A DNA stretch of 64,000 bases from QUBU01 sp014337915 (GCA_030263395.1 SZOW01000004.1:186001-250000); one strand, 5' to 3'; numbered from the stretch's first letter, positions 1 through 8,977 are shown. The notes: generated from the letters alone by a model not told the origin. Program-made: numbers and translations.

Positions 1-1
1 T

Positions 2-481
2 TCCGCATGGGCGAAGCCGCTGTCCTGCCTGGCGTTCACGGTGGCAGGCCTGACCGACCTGCTCGACGGCTACCTGGCGCGCCGCATGGGCCAGACTTCG
101 AGGTTTGGTGCATTCCTGGACCCGGTGGCGGACAAACTGATGGTGGCCGTCGCCCTGATCCTGATCCTGCAGGCCGACCCACGGGTCGTCATTGCCCTGG
201 TGGCCGCCATCATCATCGGCAGGGAAATCGCCGTTTCCGCCTTGCGCGAGTGGATGGCGGAGATCGGTGCCCGCAGTCGCGTCGCGGTATCCGGCATCGG
301 GAAGGCCAAGACCACCATGCAGATGATCGGCCTCGGTGCCATGCTGTACGAGCGGGACCTGTACGGCCTGCCGGTGTACGACATCGGCCTGGCCCTGCTG
401 ATCGTGGCAGCCGGAAGCACCCTCTGGTCGATGGTCGGCTACATCAAGGCTGCATGGCCCGGGCTCACCGGCGACCACTAA
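2..481 (+). CDS. pgsA: CDP-diacylglycerol--glycerol-3-phosphate 3-phosphatidyltransferase, C-terminal part
   Basis: Membrane enzyme that makes phosphatidylglycerophosphate, the first committed step to phosphatidylglycerol and cardiolipin. The gene enters from the left edge, so the start codon and first membrane segment are missing; the frame is open from base 2. The CDP-alcohol phosphatidyltransferase signature is complete: TDLLDGYLARR, then a Gly, then FLDPVADK, giving the DxxDG..AR..G...D...D pattern. Hydrophobic helices follow. The three tRNA genes downstream reproduce the E. coli pgsA-glyW-cysT-leuZ neighbourhood, which supports pgsA over other family members. Confidence 0.93.
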   Translation, partial: SAWAKPLSCLAFTVAGLTDLLDGYLARRMGQTSRFGAFLDPVADKLMVAVALILILQADPRVVIALVAAIIIGREIAVSALREWMAEIGARSRVAVSGIGKAKTTMQMIGLGAMLYERDLYGLPVYDIGLALLIVAAGSTLWSMVGYIKAAWPGLTGDH

Positions 482-533
482 AGCCTTCCTTGACAGCCGG
501 ACGCGCCCCGATACCATATGCGGCTCTCGTGAG

Positions 534-609
534 GCGGGAATAGCTCAGTTGGTAGAGCGATACCTTGCCAAGGTATAGGTCGCCGGTTCGAGCCCGGTTT
601 CCCGCTCCA
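534..609 (+). tRNA. tRNA-Gly (GCC anticodon)
   Basis: A 76-base cloverleaf with acceptor strand GCGGGAA pairing TTCCCGC, D-arm TAGCTCAGTTGGTAGAGCG, anticodon stem ATACC/GGTAT around loop TTGCCAA (anticodon GCC at 567-569), T-loop GGTTCGAGCC, and an encoded CCA at 607-609. It lies 52 bases after pgsA and is probably cotranscribed with the next two tRNAs. Confidence 0.97.
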
Positions 610-721
610 TAACCCCTTGCGCACAGCAGGCCTGGTCTGGCAGCCGCCCGGCCGCGAGGTACCCTGCGCCGGCGATTGCCGGACAGGCGCTGTGCTACAG
701 TGCGGCCGCATCAGCAGCCGG

Positions 722-795
722 GGCTAGGTGGCAGAGTGGTCATGCAGCGGCCTGCAAAGCCGTGTACGCCGGTTCGATTCCGACCCTAGCCTCCA
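722..795 (+). tRNA. tRNA-Cys (GCA anticodon)
   Basis: A 74-base cloverleaf with acceptor GGCTAGG/CCTAGCC, anticodon GCA at 754-756 in loop CTGCAAA, T-loop GGTTCGATTCC, discriminator T and encoded CCA at 793-795. Middle gene of the Gly-Cys-Leu cluster. Confidence 0.96.
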
Positions 796-809
796 CTGCT
801 ACCAACGAT

Positions 810-895
810 GCCCGGGTGGCGGAACTGGTAGACGCAGCGGACTTAAAATCCGCCGGACCGCAAGGACCGTGCCGGTTCGACTCCGGCCCTGGGCA
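810..895 (+). tRNA. tRNA-Leu (TAA anticodon)
   Basis: An 86-base class II tRNA with a long variable arm. Acceptor GCCCGGG pairs CCTGGGC with one G-U pair; anticodon stem GCGGA/TCCGC holds loop CTTAAAA with anticodon TAA at 844-846; T-loop GGTTCGACTCC. Unlike its two neighbours no CCA is encoded after the discriminator A895, so it depends on CCA-adding enzyme. Confidence 0.95.
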
Positions 896-918
896 GTCTG
901 CCCGCCGGCCGCGCCAGC

Positions 919-3846
919 TCAGAGCGGCTTCGTCCGGCGCCAGTGCCGGCCCAGCAGGCTGCCCAACAGCAGCAGCAATATCGGCAGGTCGAGAGCGGAA
1001 CTGCCGCTGTCAGTCTTTGGTCCCGGAAAGACGTAGACGCCGACGTCGGCGGTGTCTGTCTGGTTCTGCGAGTCGGTAATCGTGTAACTGAACTGCGCAA
1101 GGCCGGTGAAGTCCGGAGGAGCGGTGTAGGTAACGGACTGGTCCGCATTCACCACTACCGTGCCTTTCGCCGGTGCCGTGGTGATCGCCAGTGTGACCGG
1201 CCCATTGAGGAACCCGCCGTCGTTCCTCAGGACGTTGAGCGTCACACTGTGACCGGAGGACGTTGCGTATCCCACCGACTGGAATACAGGTGGGAAATAG
1301 GTTCCGGCCAGGGCTGGATCAAAATTGTTCGGGTCGTTGGCGGCATCCACGACATTCCTGACCGTAATCCTCGCGGTCGCTTCATTGCTGGCGTCGCCGT
1401 CGGCATCCGTGACCCGGTACCGGAACTGGTCGGAGGCCGGAAAGCCAGCGTTGTCGTTGTACCTGTAGACGACGTAGGGCCTGGTCGTGGCGCTGAACCC
1501 GGGGCAGTCCGGACCGGCTGCGGCGCACAGCAGTGCGGTGCCATGGGCCGGCGGCGTGGTGATTTCCAGTGTGAGCGGCACGTCGCTCAGGCCAAGGTCA
1601 TTGTTGAGGACCGCCAGGGAATTGCTGCGGCCAAAGTTCAGGCCGTCGAAGTTGTCGTCATTCGCGACCGGTGCATCATCGACCTCGACTACGGCGTAGC
1701 ACAGCACCGGATCGTTGACGGCTTCGCGGGCCAGGTAGGCCACGATGATGGTGCCGCCCTTGTCCGTGCCCGGGGTCACGGTGATGCTGTTGTCCGGGTT
1801 CACGGTCGCGGTAGCGGCATCCGCGGGCGAAACCTCGAGGACTTCCACTGTGACCGGCGGGGCATTGAGGCCGGTGTCGTTTGCCAGCACATTGACGATG
1901 GTGGGCGCATTGCGCAGCCCGTCGACCTCATCGTTGGCGCAGCTGGGCAGGTCATTGCCCGGCGCCCCGACGACATTGATGGTGACTGTGGCACTGCTGC
2001 TGGTATCGCCATCGACATCAGTGATCGTGTACTGGAACGAGTCTGGCCCGGCGTAGCCACTTGCCGGCGTGTAGCGGATCTGCGGCCCGGATGGGCTGGA
2101 CTCAGGGGTCGCGGTACCGTGGGCCGCTGCCTGAGTAATGGCAAGCGTGAGCGGCGTGTCGGACGCCTCGAGGTCATTGGCCAGGACGTCCACCAGGACG
2201 TTTGCGCCCTGCAGGACGGCGGCACTGTCATCCACTGCCACCGGCGTGGCTGGCAGCTTCACGGTCAGCCTGCAGGTCACCGGCCGGTTGGTGCCATCCG
2301 CCAGGAAATATTCGGTGACATAGCTGCCGCCCTTGCCCGCTGGCGGCGTGAAGGTAATGCGCCGGTCCGGGTCGACCACGGAACTGCCATCCGCCGGCTG
2401 GGTGGCAATGGTGAGCACCACAGGGGGAATGTCGAAGCCGCTGTCATTGGCGAGCACATCGACCGTCACGGGCGTGTCCGGCGTGCCGGTGACATCATCG
2501 TCGGCACAGGCAACCGGATCGGTGATGATGACCTGCGCGGTCGCCGTGGCCGAGTGCCCGGCGGAATCAGTCACCCGGTAAGTGATCTCCTGGACGCTTT
2601 CCGATGTGTCACCGCGCTGGTAGCGGATGCGGTTCGATACCACGGAGGCGGTACCCTGGGCCGGACCGCTCTCGATGGTTATCGTGGCGGGGGCCACGCC
2701 GGGCAGGTCATTCGCCAGCACATCGACGCTCGCTGCGCCGAGGGGCATGATGAGGATGCTCCGGTCATCGAATGCGACCGGCAGGTCGGTGCTGCTGCCG
2801 GTGAAGTCCAGCGTCGTTGCGATCCAGGTATCCGTGCCATTGAGCGATGCGGCGGTCTCCGCTTCCTGGACCAGGATTGCCTGTGCAGTCGTGATCAGGC
2901 CACCCGAACTCGTGGAAATCTTCAGCAGGACATTGGTCAGCGAGGCGACGCCGTCGCCGCTCCAGGTCATGTAGGAGTTGTCGCAATCGTTCGCGGCTGG
3001 CGCTGCATTGCCGTCGTTGCAGGCGTAGCCCCAGACGGTGGCCGTGGAACTGGTGCCCGCCACGAACCCGGTGCCGTCCAGCGCGGCGATGCCATGCGTG
3101 CCGGGGCCTGACCAGTACGGCTGGTCCGAGACGTCAGGGCTGGACTGTGACGCCACCTGGCTGGGGAAGAAATCGCTGAAGCCGCCGCCGGCGGTGGTAC
3201 TGCCCTGGAGGAGGGTGGGGTATGCCGCCGTAGCGCCGGACATTGCGACCACATAATCGTAGCCGCCCGCAGCGTTTGGGGTTGCCGAACTCACACGCAC
3301 CCGGGCGAGCCTGTGGATGATCCTGCCGAAGGTCTCGATCAGGCGCGTCCCGGCACTGCTGGCAACGTTGCGGTCGAAGCCGCCGAGTTCGATGGTTCCC
3401 GAAATGTAGTCATCACTGCCGGCGGCCGTGTCCTGGTCGTCCAGGGCCAGGAAGGCGTTGGCGATCGGAATGCCTGTCGTCCCGCCGATGGGCAACACGG
3501 GTGAGGGCGCAGTCACGGGTGCTGGAGGCGGAGGAGTGGTGAACAGCTGTGGGGCTGTGCCCGGAGGATAGTAGCCGGCACTGAACACCGGCCCGATCCA
3601 TTGTGCGTTGCCGGCACCGAGTGGATGCCCGTTGTTCCAGGAACAGTCGTCGTCCTGGTCCGCGAGTACCCAGCCGGGACAGCCGTTCTCCACTCCTGCC
3701 GTATTCCCGGCCAGCGTGTAATAGTGCGTCAGGGCCAGGCCAGGAACGGGGGCCAGTGCCGACGCCACGGCCAGGATGCGCATTCCCACGGACAGCCACG
3801 ACCCGGCCTGGCGTCCGATCTGGTGTTGGCGAGTGCCGCAACTCAT
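919..3846 (-). CDS. large exported tandem cadherin-like repeat protein with GlyGly-CTERM-like tail
   Basis: A 975-residue protein of unknown function, probably displayed on or released from the cell surface. An N-terminal secretion signal is visible from Met22 (MRILAVASALAPVPGLA), so translation may start at 3783 rather than 3846. Residues about 40-350 form a unique Cys-containing domain rich in Gly, Ser and Thr. After that come six repeats of about 95 residues, each with the hallmark V-x-VLANDL or a variant (VDVLAND three times, VNVLAND, AVLNND, LNVLRND), typical of cadherin/VCBS/tandem-95 Ig-like adhesin repeats. The C-terminus is SGSSALDLPILLLLLGSLL followed by GRHWRR: a Gly/Ser motif, a hydrophobic helix and a basic end, like GlyGly-CTERM sorting signals. 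A rhombosortase is encoded at 31246-31854. Confidence 0.8.
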   Translation of the reverse strand: MSCGTRQHQIGRQAGSWLSVGMRILAVASALAPVPGLALTHYYTLAGNTAGVENGCPGWVLADQDDDCSWNNGHPLGAGNAQWIGPVFSAGYYPPGTAPQLFTTPPPPAPVTAPSPVLPIGGTTGIPIANAFLALDDQDTAAGSDDYISGTIELGGFDRNVASSAGTRLIETFGRIIHRLARVRVSSATPNAAGGYDYVVAMSGATAAYPTLLQGSTTAGGGFSDFFPSQVASQSSPDVSDQPYWSGPGTHGIAALDGTGFVAGTSSTATVWGYACNDGNAAPAANDCDNSYMTWSGDGVASLTNVLLKISTSSGGLITTAQAILVQEAETAASLNGTDTWIATTLDFTGSSTDLPVAFDDRSILIMPLGAASVDVLANDLPGVAPATITIESGPAQGTASVVSNRIRYQRGDTSESVQEITYRVTDSAGHSATATAQVIITDPVACADDDVTGTPDTPVTVDVLANDSGFDIPPVVLTIATQPADGSSVVDPDRRITFTPPAGKGGSYVTEYFLADGTNRPVTCRLTVKLPATPVAVDDSAAVLQGANVLVDVLANDLEASDTPLTLAITQAAAHGTATPESSPSGPQIRYTPASGYAGPDSFQYTITDVDGDTSSSATVTINVVGAPGNDLPSCANDEVDGLRNAPTIVNVLANDTGLNAPPVTVEVLEVSPADAATATVNPDNSITVTPGTDKGGTIIVAYLAREAVNDPVLCYAVVEVDDAPVANDDNFDGLNFGRSNSLAVLNNDLGLSDVPLTLEITTPPAHGTALLCAAAGPDCPGFSATTRPYVVYRYNDNAGFPASDQFRYRVTDADGDASNEATARITVRNVVDAANDPNNFDPALAGTYFPPVFQSVGYATSSGHSVTLNVLRNDGGFLNGPVTLAITTAPAKGTVVVNADQSVTYTAPPDFTGLAQFSYTITDSQNQTDTADVGVYVFPGPKTDSGSSALDLPILLLLLGSLLGRHWRRTKPL

Positions 3847-3938
3847 TTGGTCATTCCCGGTAGAGGTCAGGCGACCGGCCGTGCTTCTGCTGTTGTTGTG
3901 GCCGGTGAGGGAGCTTTCCAGGCACTCTAAACACCGCT

Positions 3939-3966
3939 CCGGACCCCGTCAATTTCACGGGACCGG
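3939..3966 (-). terminator. putative hairpin terminator after the phosphotransferase/kinase gene
   Basis: Directly after the stop at 3968, arms CCGG+CCCGT (3939-3942, 3945-3949) pair ACGGG+CCGG (3957-3961, 3963-3966) around a 7-base loop, with a small internal loop. Only a short T-run follows on the minus strand, so it is a weak intrinsic terminator at best. Confidence 0.35.
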
Positions 3967-3967
3967 A

Positions 3968-5593
3968 TTATGTGTGCTTGGGTTGCCCGCCAGGCGTGGT
4001 CCCCGGAAAACCGTGCGCTGCGTCTCGGATGGGAGTGCCGGCGATGTCGCCAATGGCGGTCACGAGCGCGCCCAGGTCCAGCGGGTTCGTGGTATCGACA
4101 CAGACGCAGTGACAGCCTTCCATCGAATCGGGCGGCTCGAACTCGGCCAATTGCCGCTGTAACACATCGATCGAGGCTTCAGATGGGTCTCGAGCCTCAC
4201 TTGCACGCCGTGCGACACGCTGTACCAGCGTTTTCGCGTCGGCACTGCAGGCGACGACCACCGCAGGATGCCCGGTGCGCCGAGCAGCGGCCAGAAGTAA
4301 CGAACGCTGCGCCTGGCGCAGGCTGGTAGCGTCCAGGATGACTGGCAGACCACTCTCCAGCACGGTTGCTGCGAGGTCGGCCATGCGGGCATAGACGCGG
4401 GCAGACACATCCGCGGCATATATACCCGTTCCCGGTGCCGAGTCCGTGCGTGCCAGGGGCGCCATTGCAAACAGGCGCTTGCGCTCGACGTCCGAGCGAA
4501 TATGGATTGCGAACAGCCGGGCAGACAGCTGCCTGGCGAGCCAGCTCTTCCCCGATCCACTGACGCCGGCCATGACCACCAGAATCGGCAACGTGCCCGC
4601 CAGCGGTTTGGCGGCATAGGCGAGCAGGTCGGCCATGCCCGGTCCATCGCTTGCATGAATTGGGCTCAGGCTGGCCACCTTGGCGCGGACCAGCGCCCGG
4701 TATGACAGATACAGGCGCAGCCCGGCGAGACCGGCAAAATCCCCGGTGATATCGAGATAGCCATTGAGGGCCTGGAACGCGAGGTCGCGCCGGCCCCGCA
4801 CATCGAGGTCCATGATCAGGAAAGCCATCTCGTTCATGACGTCTATCCAGCGCAGCGCCGGATCGAACTCCAGTGCATCGAATGGCACCACCCGGTTTCC
4901 CAGTCGGACGAGATTGCCCAGGTGAAGATCGCCGTGGCACTCGCGCACCGCGCCGCAACGCTGCCGGTCGAGGACGAAGCCGCGCCGCAGGCTGAATTCC
5001 GCGGAGATGTAGCGACGGCACTGGGCCAGCTGCTCCGCCCAGGACGCACCCAAGGTGGCATCCAGCTGCGCGAGGCTGGCAACGATTGCCGACCAGACCG
5101 AGTCGGCACTGCCCCATGGCATACCTGGCGGCGCGGGAGCGAGCTCGCGGTGAAACTGGCCGATCAGTTCTCCCAGCCTCGCAGCCTCATCCGACTTCAG
5201 TCCCGCTGCCAGCTCGGCCCCGACGGCGGCACCCGGCGGGAAGCGCCGCATCTTCACCGCATACTCGACGACTGCCTCTTCCCGTGAGCCGGTTCCGTCG
5301 CCAGCAACGGCGGACACTGCCACAACGCCGAGGTAGATGTCTGGCGCCAGCCGCCGGTTCAGGCGCAGCTCTTCCTCGCATGCCTGGCGACGTGCCGCCA
5401 GGCTGCGGAAGTCGAGGAAGCCGAGGTCAACCGGCTTCTTGAGCTTGTAGGCGATATCGCCGCTGAGGATCACCCAGGAAACATGCGTCTCGATGACCCG
5501 GAAATCCGCTGCCAGTGGACCAAAGGCGCCGCTCGCCAGCAGCCAGTCCAGTCTGTTCTGCGGTGTCTCTGCACCGGCCGCATCAGGCGTCAC
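3968..5593 (-). CDS. bifunctional APH-like phosphotransferase / P-loop kinase
   Basis: A 541-residue two-domain protein of the COG2187+COG0645 type; its substrate is not established from sequence. The N-terminal half (about 10-330) is an aminoglycoside-phosphotransferase/choline-kinase-like fold: GDIAYKLKKP near 45-54, Brenner motif CHGDLHLGNL at 219-228 and the metal-binding FDALEFD at 238-244. The C-terminal half (from about 335) is a small-molecule or Zeta-toxin-like kinase with Walker A GVSGSGKS at 343-350. The start is a GTG with no obvious ribosome binding site. It sits 47 bases downstream of the FHA-protein gene on the same strand and may be cotranscribed. Confidence 0.85.
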   Translation of the reverse strand: MTPDAAGAETPQNRLDWLLASGAFGPLAADFRVIETHVSWVILSGDIAYKLKKPVDLGFLDFRSLAARRQACEEELRLNRRLAPDIYLGVVAVSAVAGDGTGSREEAVVEYAVKMRRFPPGAAVGAELAAGLKSDEAARLGELIGQFHRELAPAPPGMPWGSADSVWSAIVASLAQLDATLGASWAEQLAQCRRYISAEFSLRRGFVLDRQRCGAVRECHGDLHLGNLVRLGNRVVPFDALEFDPALRWIDVMNEMAFLIMDLDVRGRRDLAFQALNGYLDITGDFAGLAGLRLYLSYRALVRAKVASLSPIHASDGPGMADLLAYAAKPLAGTLPILVVMAGVSGSGKSWLARQLSARLFAIHIRSDVERKRLFAMAPLARTDSAPGTGIYAADVSARVYARMADLAATVLESGLPVILDATSLRQAQRSLLLAAARRTGHPAVVVACSADAKTLVQRVARRASEARDPSEASIDVLQRQLAEFEPPDSMEGCHCVCVDTTNPLDLGALVTAIGDIAGTPIRDAAHGFPGTTPGGQPKHT

Positions 5594-5640
5594 GTTGTTG
5601 ACCAGCGGAGCGGCCTGCCTGCTCGGTGGCGATGCGCCGC

Positions 5641-6708
5641 TCAGGCAACGTGGCTTGCAGCCTCTTCTCCGGTGGATGGCGGTTCCTCCGGCTTGAGCAG
5701 CTGCTTCAGCGAGCGCATCACCATGGTCTCGCTGAGCTGCTCGCCCGAGGGTTCGGGCGCCGGGAGCCGCGGCGATGCTGCGGGATTGTGGTAACGCAAT
5801 CGGTGGTTGCCAATGCTGATGATGTCACCGTGGACGAGGCGGCGCTGGCGGATCAATGCCGAATTGACGCTGGTGCCATTTGTGCTCTTGAGGTCCACGA
5901 TCCAGTCCCCGCTGGCGTTGCGCAGGAACAGGGCATGCTGCCGGCTGATGAAGCGGCTGAGGATCGGGATGTCGCAATGCTCTCCGCGGCCGATCAACAG
6001 GCGTTCGCCACGGAGCGGGAACCGCCCTCGCTCGCGTGAGTCCAGCGAGAGGACCAGGCAGGGGTCGTCCTGCTTGCCAGGAACGGCCGGTCCATCCGGC
6101 GGCACCTTTGCCGGCGACAGGTCGAAGCGTTGCTTGGCCAGCCCTGCCAGGCTCGCCATTCCCTTCGAATCCAGTACCCGATGCAGCGCTGCCTGGCCCG
6201 TCAGGATGAACAGGGGTGGCGGAGTCAACTCCTGGGCAGCCCGAATCAGGTCTCGCAGCAACTCCAGTACGCGCGGCCCGAACTGCTGGGCATTCTCGAC
6301 CAGGATGATGGTGGTGATCTTCTGGCATGCGCCCTGGCGCAATACGACGTTGAGCAGGCGCTGCAGGTCGTCGGCGCTGGACTCGAAGGGCTCGAAGCCG
6401 AGTTGAGTCAGCACTGCCTCCAGGAAGCCGTGACGGCTATCGGTGGGCTCAAGAATGCGCGCGACTTTGCTGGATGCATCCGCGTCGGCCAGGAACCGCT
6501 TCAGGGCCAGGCGCGTCATGTCACCGGAGTCTGCGGTCAGGATCGCGAGGCAACGGCCTCGCTCCCGCGACTGGCTCAGGTAGCGTACGGCCTCTAGAAT
6601 CCTGCCGGGCACCTCGTTACCGGTGCCCGCGGTCTCGGCCGGGAAGTCGGTTCGCTCGTTCATGTGCATTTCTGGGGAATCACGAGCACGCTTTCGCCAC
6701 AAGGTCAT
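5641..6708 (-). CDS. ExeA-like AAA domain with degenerate nucleotide site, fused to an FHA domain
   Basis: A 355-residue protein. Residues about 33-200 follow the ExeA/GspA AAA_22 layout (motor, LEP.D...FLEAVLTQLGF, LRDLIRAAQ), but the Walker A position reads TADSGDMT at 58-65 with no GKT/S, and the Walker B position reads ILVENAQQ (135-142) rather than DEAQ. Residues about 220-308 are an FHA phosphothreonine-binding domain with GR (240-241), SRQH (255-258) and NGT (277-279). ATG at 6708 was chosen because AAGAAG lies just upstream; longer forms reach 6789. It is divergent from ccmA. Inference: a phospho-dependent scaffold related to secretion-pathway ATPases rather than an active ATPase. Confidence 0.75.
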   Translation of the reverse strand: MTLWRKRARDSPEMHMNERTDFPAETAGTGNEVPGRILEAVRYLSQSRERGRCLAILTADSGDMTRLALKRFLADADASSKVARILEPTDSRHGFLEAVLTQLGFEPFESSADDLQRLLNVVLRQGACQKITTIILVENAQQFGPRVLELLRDLIRAAQELTPPPLFILTGQAALHRVLDSKGMASLAGLAKQRFDLSPAKVPPDGPAVPGKQDDPCLVLSLDSRERGRFPLRGERLLIGRGEHCDIPILSRFISRQHALFLRNASGDWIVDLKSTNGTSVNSALIRQRRLVHGDIISIGNHRLRYHNPAASPRLPAPEPSGEQLSETMVMRSLKQLLKPEEPPSTGEEAASHVA

Positions 6709-6874
6709 GGCAGCTTCTTTTGTCCGGAAGTCTAGGTTCCGGCGGCATTTATGTAAACATCTGCGGACTGCCTGGCGCGCACCGGTCATACAGACGCCGA
6801 AAATATCGTGACAAATTATTTAGCATCGTTAAGTAACATCTTGATAATAACGCCTATATGTATATAGACCAGGT
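6709..6874. promoter_or_regulatory. AT-rich divergent intergenic region between the FHA gene and ccmA
   Basis: This 166-base gap is far more AT-rich than its surroundings, notably around 6796-6868, with several TATA-like stretches in both directions. It must hold the promoters of the minus-strand FHA gene and the plus-strand ccm operon. I cannot assign specific -35/-10 pairs. Confidence 0.5.
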
Positions 6875-7483
6875 GTGCCTGTGCTAGTGGTGCAGGACCT
6901 CAGCCTCTGGCGCGGCGCCACCTGCCTGTTCGACGGACTCTCGTTCGAGGTCGATGCGGGTGCGGCACTGCTGCTGCGGGGTGCAAACGGCACGGGCAAG
7001 ACCTCGCTGCTCAGGGTCCTTGCGGGGCTGACGCTGCCCGAACGGGGATCGATCTGCTGGCGGGGTGAGCGCCGGCCAGGCGGGATGCGTGGACTGGCCG
7101 CCTACAACGGCCACAGCAGCGCGCTGAACGCCGACCTGACGGTGCTGCGGAATCTGGAGTTCTACGCCCGGCTCTGCGGCTGGCAGGGCGATCTCGGCGT
7201 ACTCATCGATGAACTCGGGCTGGGCGCGATCCGCGACCTCGAACTGCGGTACCTGTCGGCTGGCCAGCGGCGTCGCGGAGGGCTGGCGCGATTGCTGATG
7301 TCGGACTGCCCGATCTGGCTGCTGGATGAGCCGTTCACCAATCTGGACGCGGCGGGCCGCCGGCTGGTGGGGGAGTACATCGACCGGCACCTCGGCTCCG
7401 GAGGTCTCGCGGTGATTGCGGTCCATGATCCCATGACGCTGGCCAGTCCGGCAGTCGCCACCCTGCGCCTGGGGGTGGATTGA
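6875..7483 (+). CDS. ccmA: heme exporter ABC transporter ATP-binding protein CcmA
   Basis: ATPase of the CcmABCD complex that releases holo-CcmE during System I cytochrome c maturation. The 202 residues show Walker A GANGTGKT (36-43), ABC signature LSAGQ, Walker B IWLLDEP and the H-loop histidine in AVHDP. The start is GTG at 6875; a second GTG at 6881 is better spaced from the AGG at 6871-6873, so the first two residues are uncertain. It opens the nine-gene ccm operon. Confidence 0.93.
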   Translation: MPVLVVQDLSLWRGATCLFDGLSFEVDAGAALLLRGANGTGKTSLLRVLAGLTLPERGSICWRGERRPGGMRGLAAYNGHSSALNADLTVLRNLEFYARLCGWQGDLGVLIDELGLGAIRDLELRYLSAGQRRRGGLARLLMSDCPIWLLDEPFTNLDAAGRRLVGEYIDRHLGSGGLAVIAVHDPMTLASPAVATLRLGVD

Positions 7484-7486
7484 ATC

Positions 7487-8155
7487 ATGGGCCGGATTTT
7501 CATCGCCGTGTTCCTGCGTGACCTGCGCATCGCCTGCAGTCGCTGGGGTGACGTCGCCAGTCCCCTGGTGTTCTTCGCCATTGTCGGATCACTGTTTCCG
7601 CTGGCGCTCAGCCCGACGCCAGCAACGCTGCGCGTGATCGGCCCCGCAGTCTTGTGGGTCGCTGCGCTGCTCAGCACGCTACTGTCCCTCAATGGCATGT
7701 TTCGCGCCGATGTGGACGACGGCACGATGGAGCAATTGCTGCTGCGCGAGGAGCCGCTGGCCGCCGTCATGCTGGCCAAGGCGCTGGCGCTGTGGCTGAC
7801 CAGTGCGGCACCGCTGGTGGCACTGGCCCCGCTGATGGGAATCACCTACTATCTGCCCGGCAATGCGCTTCTGACCCTGTGCGTTACGCTGCTGCTCGGC
7901 ACACCGACGCTGTGCCTGCTGGGAGCCGTGGGTGCCGCGCTGACCACTGGACTGCGCCAGGCCAGTGGCTTGCTGGCACTGCTCGTGCTGCCACTGATGC
8001 TGCCGGTAATGATGTTCGGCGCCAGGGCCACGGACCTTGCAGCAGGCGGTGACGACGTGACGGGTATTCTTTACCTGATGGGCGCGATGGCACTGCTGGC
8101 GGCCAGCCTGGCACCCATTGCTGCAGCAGCGGCCATGCGCATCACGATTGACTGA
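7487..8155 (+). CDS. ccmB: heme exporter protein CcmB
   Basis: Membrane subunit of the CcmABCD release complex. The 222 residues are almost entirely hydrophobic helices, with the conserved cytoplasmic motif FRADVDDGTMEQLLL (about 74-88) that contacts the ATPase in this family. It starts 3 bases after ccmA with a purine-rich GGGGGTGGA just upstream, so coupled translation is likely. Confidence 0.93.
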   Translation: MGRIFIAVFLRDLRIACSRWGDVASPLVFFAIVGSLFPLALSPTPATLRVIGPAVLWVAALLSTLLSLNGMFRADVDDGTMEQLLLREEPLAAVMLAKALALWLTSAAPLVALAPLMGITYYLPGNALLTLCVTLLLGTPTLCLLGAVGAALTTGLRQASGLLALLVLPLMLPVMMFGARATDLAAGGDDVTGILYLMGAMALLAASLAPIAAAAAMRITID

Positions 8156-8215
8156 CTTGCACACGCTGACCCACCACCATCGCTACTGGCCCCGACTCCG
8201 TACCGGTCTTCCCCT

Positions 8216-8977
8216 ATGGCAATAGCCCTGCCCGCCTGGATGCATCGTCTCGCTTCGCCGCCGCATTTCTACCGGCTTGCGGACGTATTGCGGCGCTGGC
8301 TGCTGTGGCCGGCGCTGGCCTGCATCGCGGCGGGTGCCTACGGTGGCCTGGTACTGGCGCCGCCCGACTACCAGCAGGGCGAGGGCTTCCGGATCATCTA
8401 CGTGCATGTCCCGAGTGCCTACCTGTCCATGATGATCTATATGGTGATGGCGGTGGCATCGGCGACAGGACTCATCTGGCGAATCAAGCTGGCGCATGCG
8501 GTGGCGGCGAGTTCCGCACCCATCGGCGCGTCGTTCACCTTCCTGGCGCTGGTCACCGGCGCAGTCTGGGGCCAGCCCATGTGGGGCACCTGGTGGGTCT
8601 GGGATGCGCGCCTGACCTCGGAACTGATCCTGCTGTTCCTCTACCTGGGATACATCCTGCTGCGCGCGGCCTTCGATGACCTCGGCAAGGCTGACCGCGC
8701 CAGCGCCGTGCTGGCGCTGGTCGGCGTGGTTAACATCCCGATCATCCACTACTCGGTGATCTGGTGGAGCACGCTGCACCAGGGGCCGACCATCTCCAAG
8801 CTGGACAATCCCTCGATCACCATGGACATGCTCTGGCCGCTGCTGGTGATGATCAGCGGGTTTACGCTGTTCTTCCTCGCCGTACTGACCCGGCATCTGC
8901 AGGGTGAAGTGCTGGAGCGGGAACAGCAGGCGCGCTGGGCGCGGGAGATTATCGCCGGCTCCGCTGCCGCGGGTTGA
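8216..8977 (+). CDS. ccmC: heme exporter protein CcmC
   Basis: Integral membrane heme handling protein that loads heme onto CcmE. The 253 residues include the tryptophan-rich WWD motif WGTWWVWDARLTSEL and a periplasmic histidine before it (YVHVPSAYLS) and after it (IHYSVIWW), the heme-axial pattern of the family. Homologues begin near the MHRLASPPHF segment, so ATG 8240 is an alternative to 8216. A 60-base gap separates it from ccmB. Confidence 0.93.
   Translation: MAIALPAWMHRLASPPHFYRLADVLRRWLLWPALACIAAGAYGGLVLAPPDYQQGEGFRIIYVHVPSAYLSMMIYMVMAVASATGLIWRIKLAHAVAASSAPIGASFTFLALVTGAVWGQPMWGTWWVWDARLTSELILLFLYLGYILLRAAFDDLGKADRASAVLALVGVVNIPIIHYSVIWWSTLHQGPTISKLDNPSITMDMLWPLLVMISGFTLFFLAVLTRHLQGEVLEREQQARWAREIIAGSAAAG

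Noticed and set aside
943..3111. 722-codon open frame on the plus strand opposite the repeat protein
   Set aside because: It is the antisense shadow of a GC-rich gene; the product is low-complexity Val/Gly/Arg-rich with no family resemblance, while the minus strand has a signal peptide and repeats.
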